From: Verrucomicrobiaceae bacterium
GTDB taxonomy: Bacteria; Verrucomicrobiota; Verrucomicrobiia; Verrucomicrobiales; Verrucomicrobiaceae
Direction of reading: 5' to 3'
DNA length: 64,000 nucleotides
Assembly (NCBI GenBank): GCA_027484445.1
Contig: JAIXSY010000025.1
Span: 372,001-436,000 of the forward strand
Shown here piece after piece: positions 63,609 through 64,000 of the stretch. The position numbers were made by a program, and so were the translations under genes. Each line of letters starts with the position of its first letter. The stretch's first letter is position 1. The notes under the pieces were generated by a model that searched no databases, had not been told where the DNA came from, and saw only the letters and a list, made by a program, of their open reading frames with translations.

Positions 63609-64000
63609 TCCACCTCGACACGAATCTGCTGATCGACTTGGTGACCGTGGGATCACCTCACATTGCGATCATCAAAAAGTGGTTACTGTCTGGCGAAGAG
63701 CTGGCCGTATGCAGCATCGCATGGTCAGAGTTCCTCAATGGCCCGCACACCAAGCAGCAAAAAGATGCCGTGCACGCTGTCATTGGCGGTCGCGTGATCG
63801 ACTTTACCGAAAAGGATGCAGAACAGGCCTCGCGGCTTTTCCATTACACAGGTCGCAAGCGTGGTTCGCATTCCGACTGCATGATCGCTGCGTGCGCCAT
63901 GAACCGCAGTGTTTGCATTGCCACCCGCAACGTGGCTGATTTTCAAAAGTTCGTGCCACATGGGCTGCAACTGCTCGCTGTCGAGACGCTTCCAAGCTGA
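63605..64000 (+). CDS. vapC: PIN domain toxin of a VapBC-type pair
   Basis: A 131-residue PIN domain ribonuclease. Acidic active-site residues can be read in MIHLDTNLLID (Asp5), SEFLNG (Glu), the DCMIAA segment (Asp), and the C-terminal RNVADFQKF (Asn/Asp). PIN toxins cut tRNA or rRNA and are held inactive by the antitoxin. The start overlaps the antitoxin stop (ATGA). The gene ends at the last base of the window (TGA at 63998-64000), so it is complete. Confidence 0.88.
   Translation: MIHLDTNLLIDLVTVGSPHIAIIKKWLLSGEELAVCSIAWSEFLNGPHTKQQKDAVHAVIGGRVIDFTEKDAEQASRLFHYTGRKRGSHSDCMIAACAMNRSVCIATRNVADFQKFVPHGLQLLAVETLPS

Noticed and set aside
1..64000. Search for tRNA, rRNA, CRISPR arrays and insertion sequences
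   Set aside because: None was recognised by eye in the gaps; short or unusual RNAs could still have been missed.

Overview
The window reads as chromosomal DNA of a free-living verrucomicrobium, most likely close to Prosthecobacter/Verrucomicrobium (Verrucomicrobiaceae). This rests on gene content rather than a marker gene. It carries a large secreted propeller/HEAT/cytochrome protein of the PVC-specific CxxCH type, a Tat-exported Gfo/Idh/MocA oxidoreductase, secreted FAD oxidoreductases, a sulfatase, a sialidase, a VCBS-repeat protein, and scattered type II/IV secretion ATPases. No rRNA, tRNA, CRISPR array, insertion sequence or prophage was seen. The sequence is gene-dense, with genes on both strands in short operons. 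Five gene pairs are joined by ATGA stop/start overlaps.

Layout. 1-6 kb: TatD nuclease, a small lipoprotein, the PVC cytochrome protein and a secreted beta-propeller protein, with two clear hairpin terminators. 6-10.8 kb: a three-gene catabolic operon on the minus strand (RraA-like, sialidase, FAD oxidoreductase) facing a GntR/LacI-type regulator, with an 8-5-8 inverted repeat in the divergent gap. 10.8-18.1 kb: threonyl-tRNA synthetase without a TGS domain, then a tripartite efflux operon (TolC-like lipoprotein, HlyD-like adaptor, MacB-like ATPase) followed by a CDP-alcohol phosphatidyltransferase. 18.1-25.3 kb: Gfo/Idh/MocA oxidoreductase, thioredoxin, MazG, a secreted protein with a GspE-type ATPase, a NUDIX hydrolase, and a MacB-like permease that may be the missing membrane partner of the efflux operon.

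25-40 kb: SIS-domain protein, PurC, FolB, a PilT-like ATPase with altered motifs, an epimerase-shikimate kinase fusion coupled to a cell-wall amidase, a divergent MBOAT/AlgX-like fusion that appears to have lost its catalytic residues, an MFS transporter-SDR pair, an FKBP lipoprotein, a DJ-1/PfpI protein with a truncated hydrolase remnant, a DUF971 protein and RecG. 40-54.7 kb: arginine decarboxylase, full-length glycine dehydrogenase, a 2-oxoacid dehydrogenase E1 alpha/beta pair, a LolC/E-like permease, an FHA membrane protein, a PIG-L deacetylase, a RodZ-like HTH protein, a methyltransferase, and a second FAD oxidoreductase with an extra C-terminal domain.

54.7-64 kb is the most accessory part. 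It holds a nested inverted repeat, an L,D-transpeptidase, an esterase, a GspF-like protein and a sulfatase. Next comes a 550-bp cluster of palindromes, a two-gene overlapping cassette (72-residue protein plus nucleotidyltransferase), a four-copy 41-bp tandem repeat, a possible 53-residue protein, a VCBS-repeat protein and a complete VapBC toxin-antitoxin pair ending at the window edge. The best candidates for something undescribed are the repeat-flanked nucleotidyltransferase cassette and the catalytically degenerate MBOAT/AlgX fusion. All functional statements come from reading motifs by eye; no database search was run.
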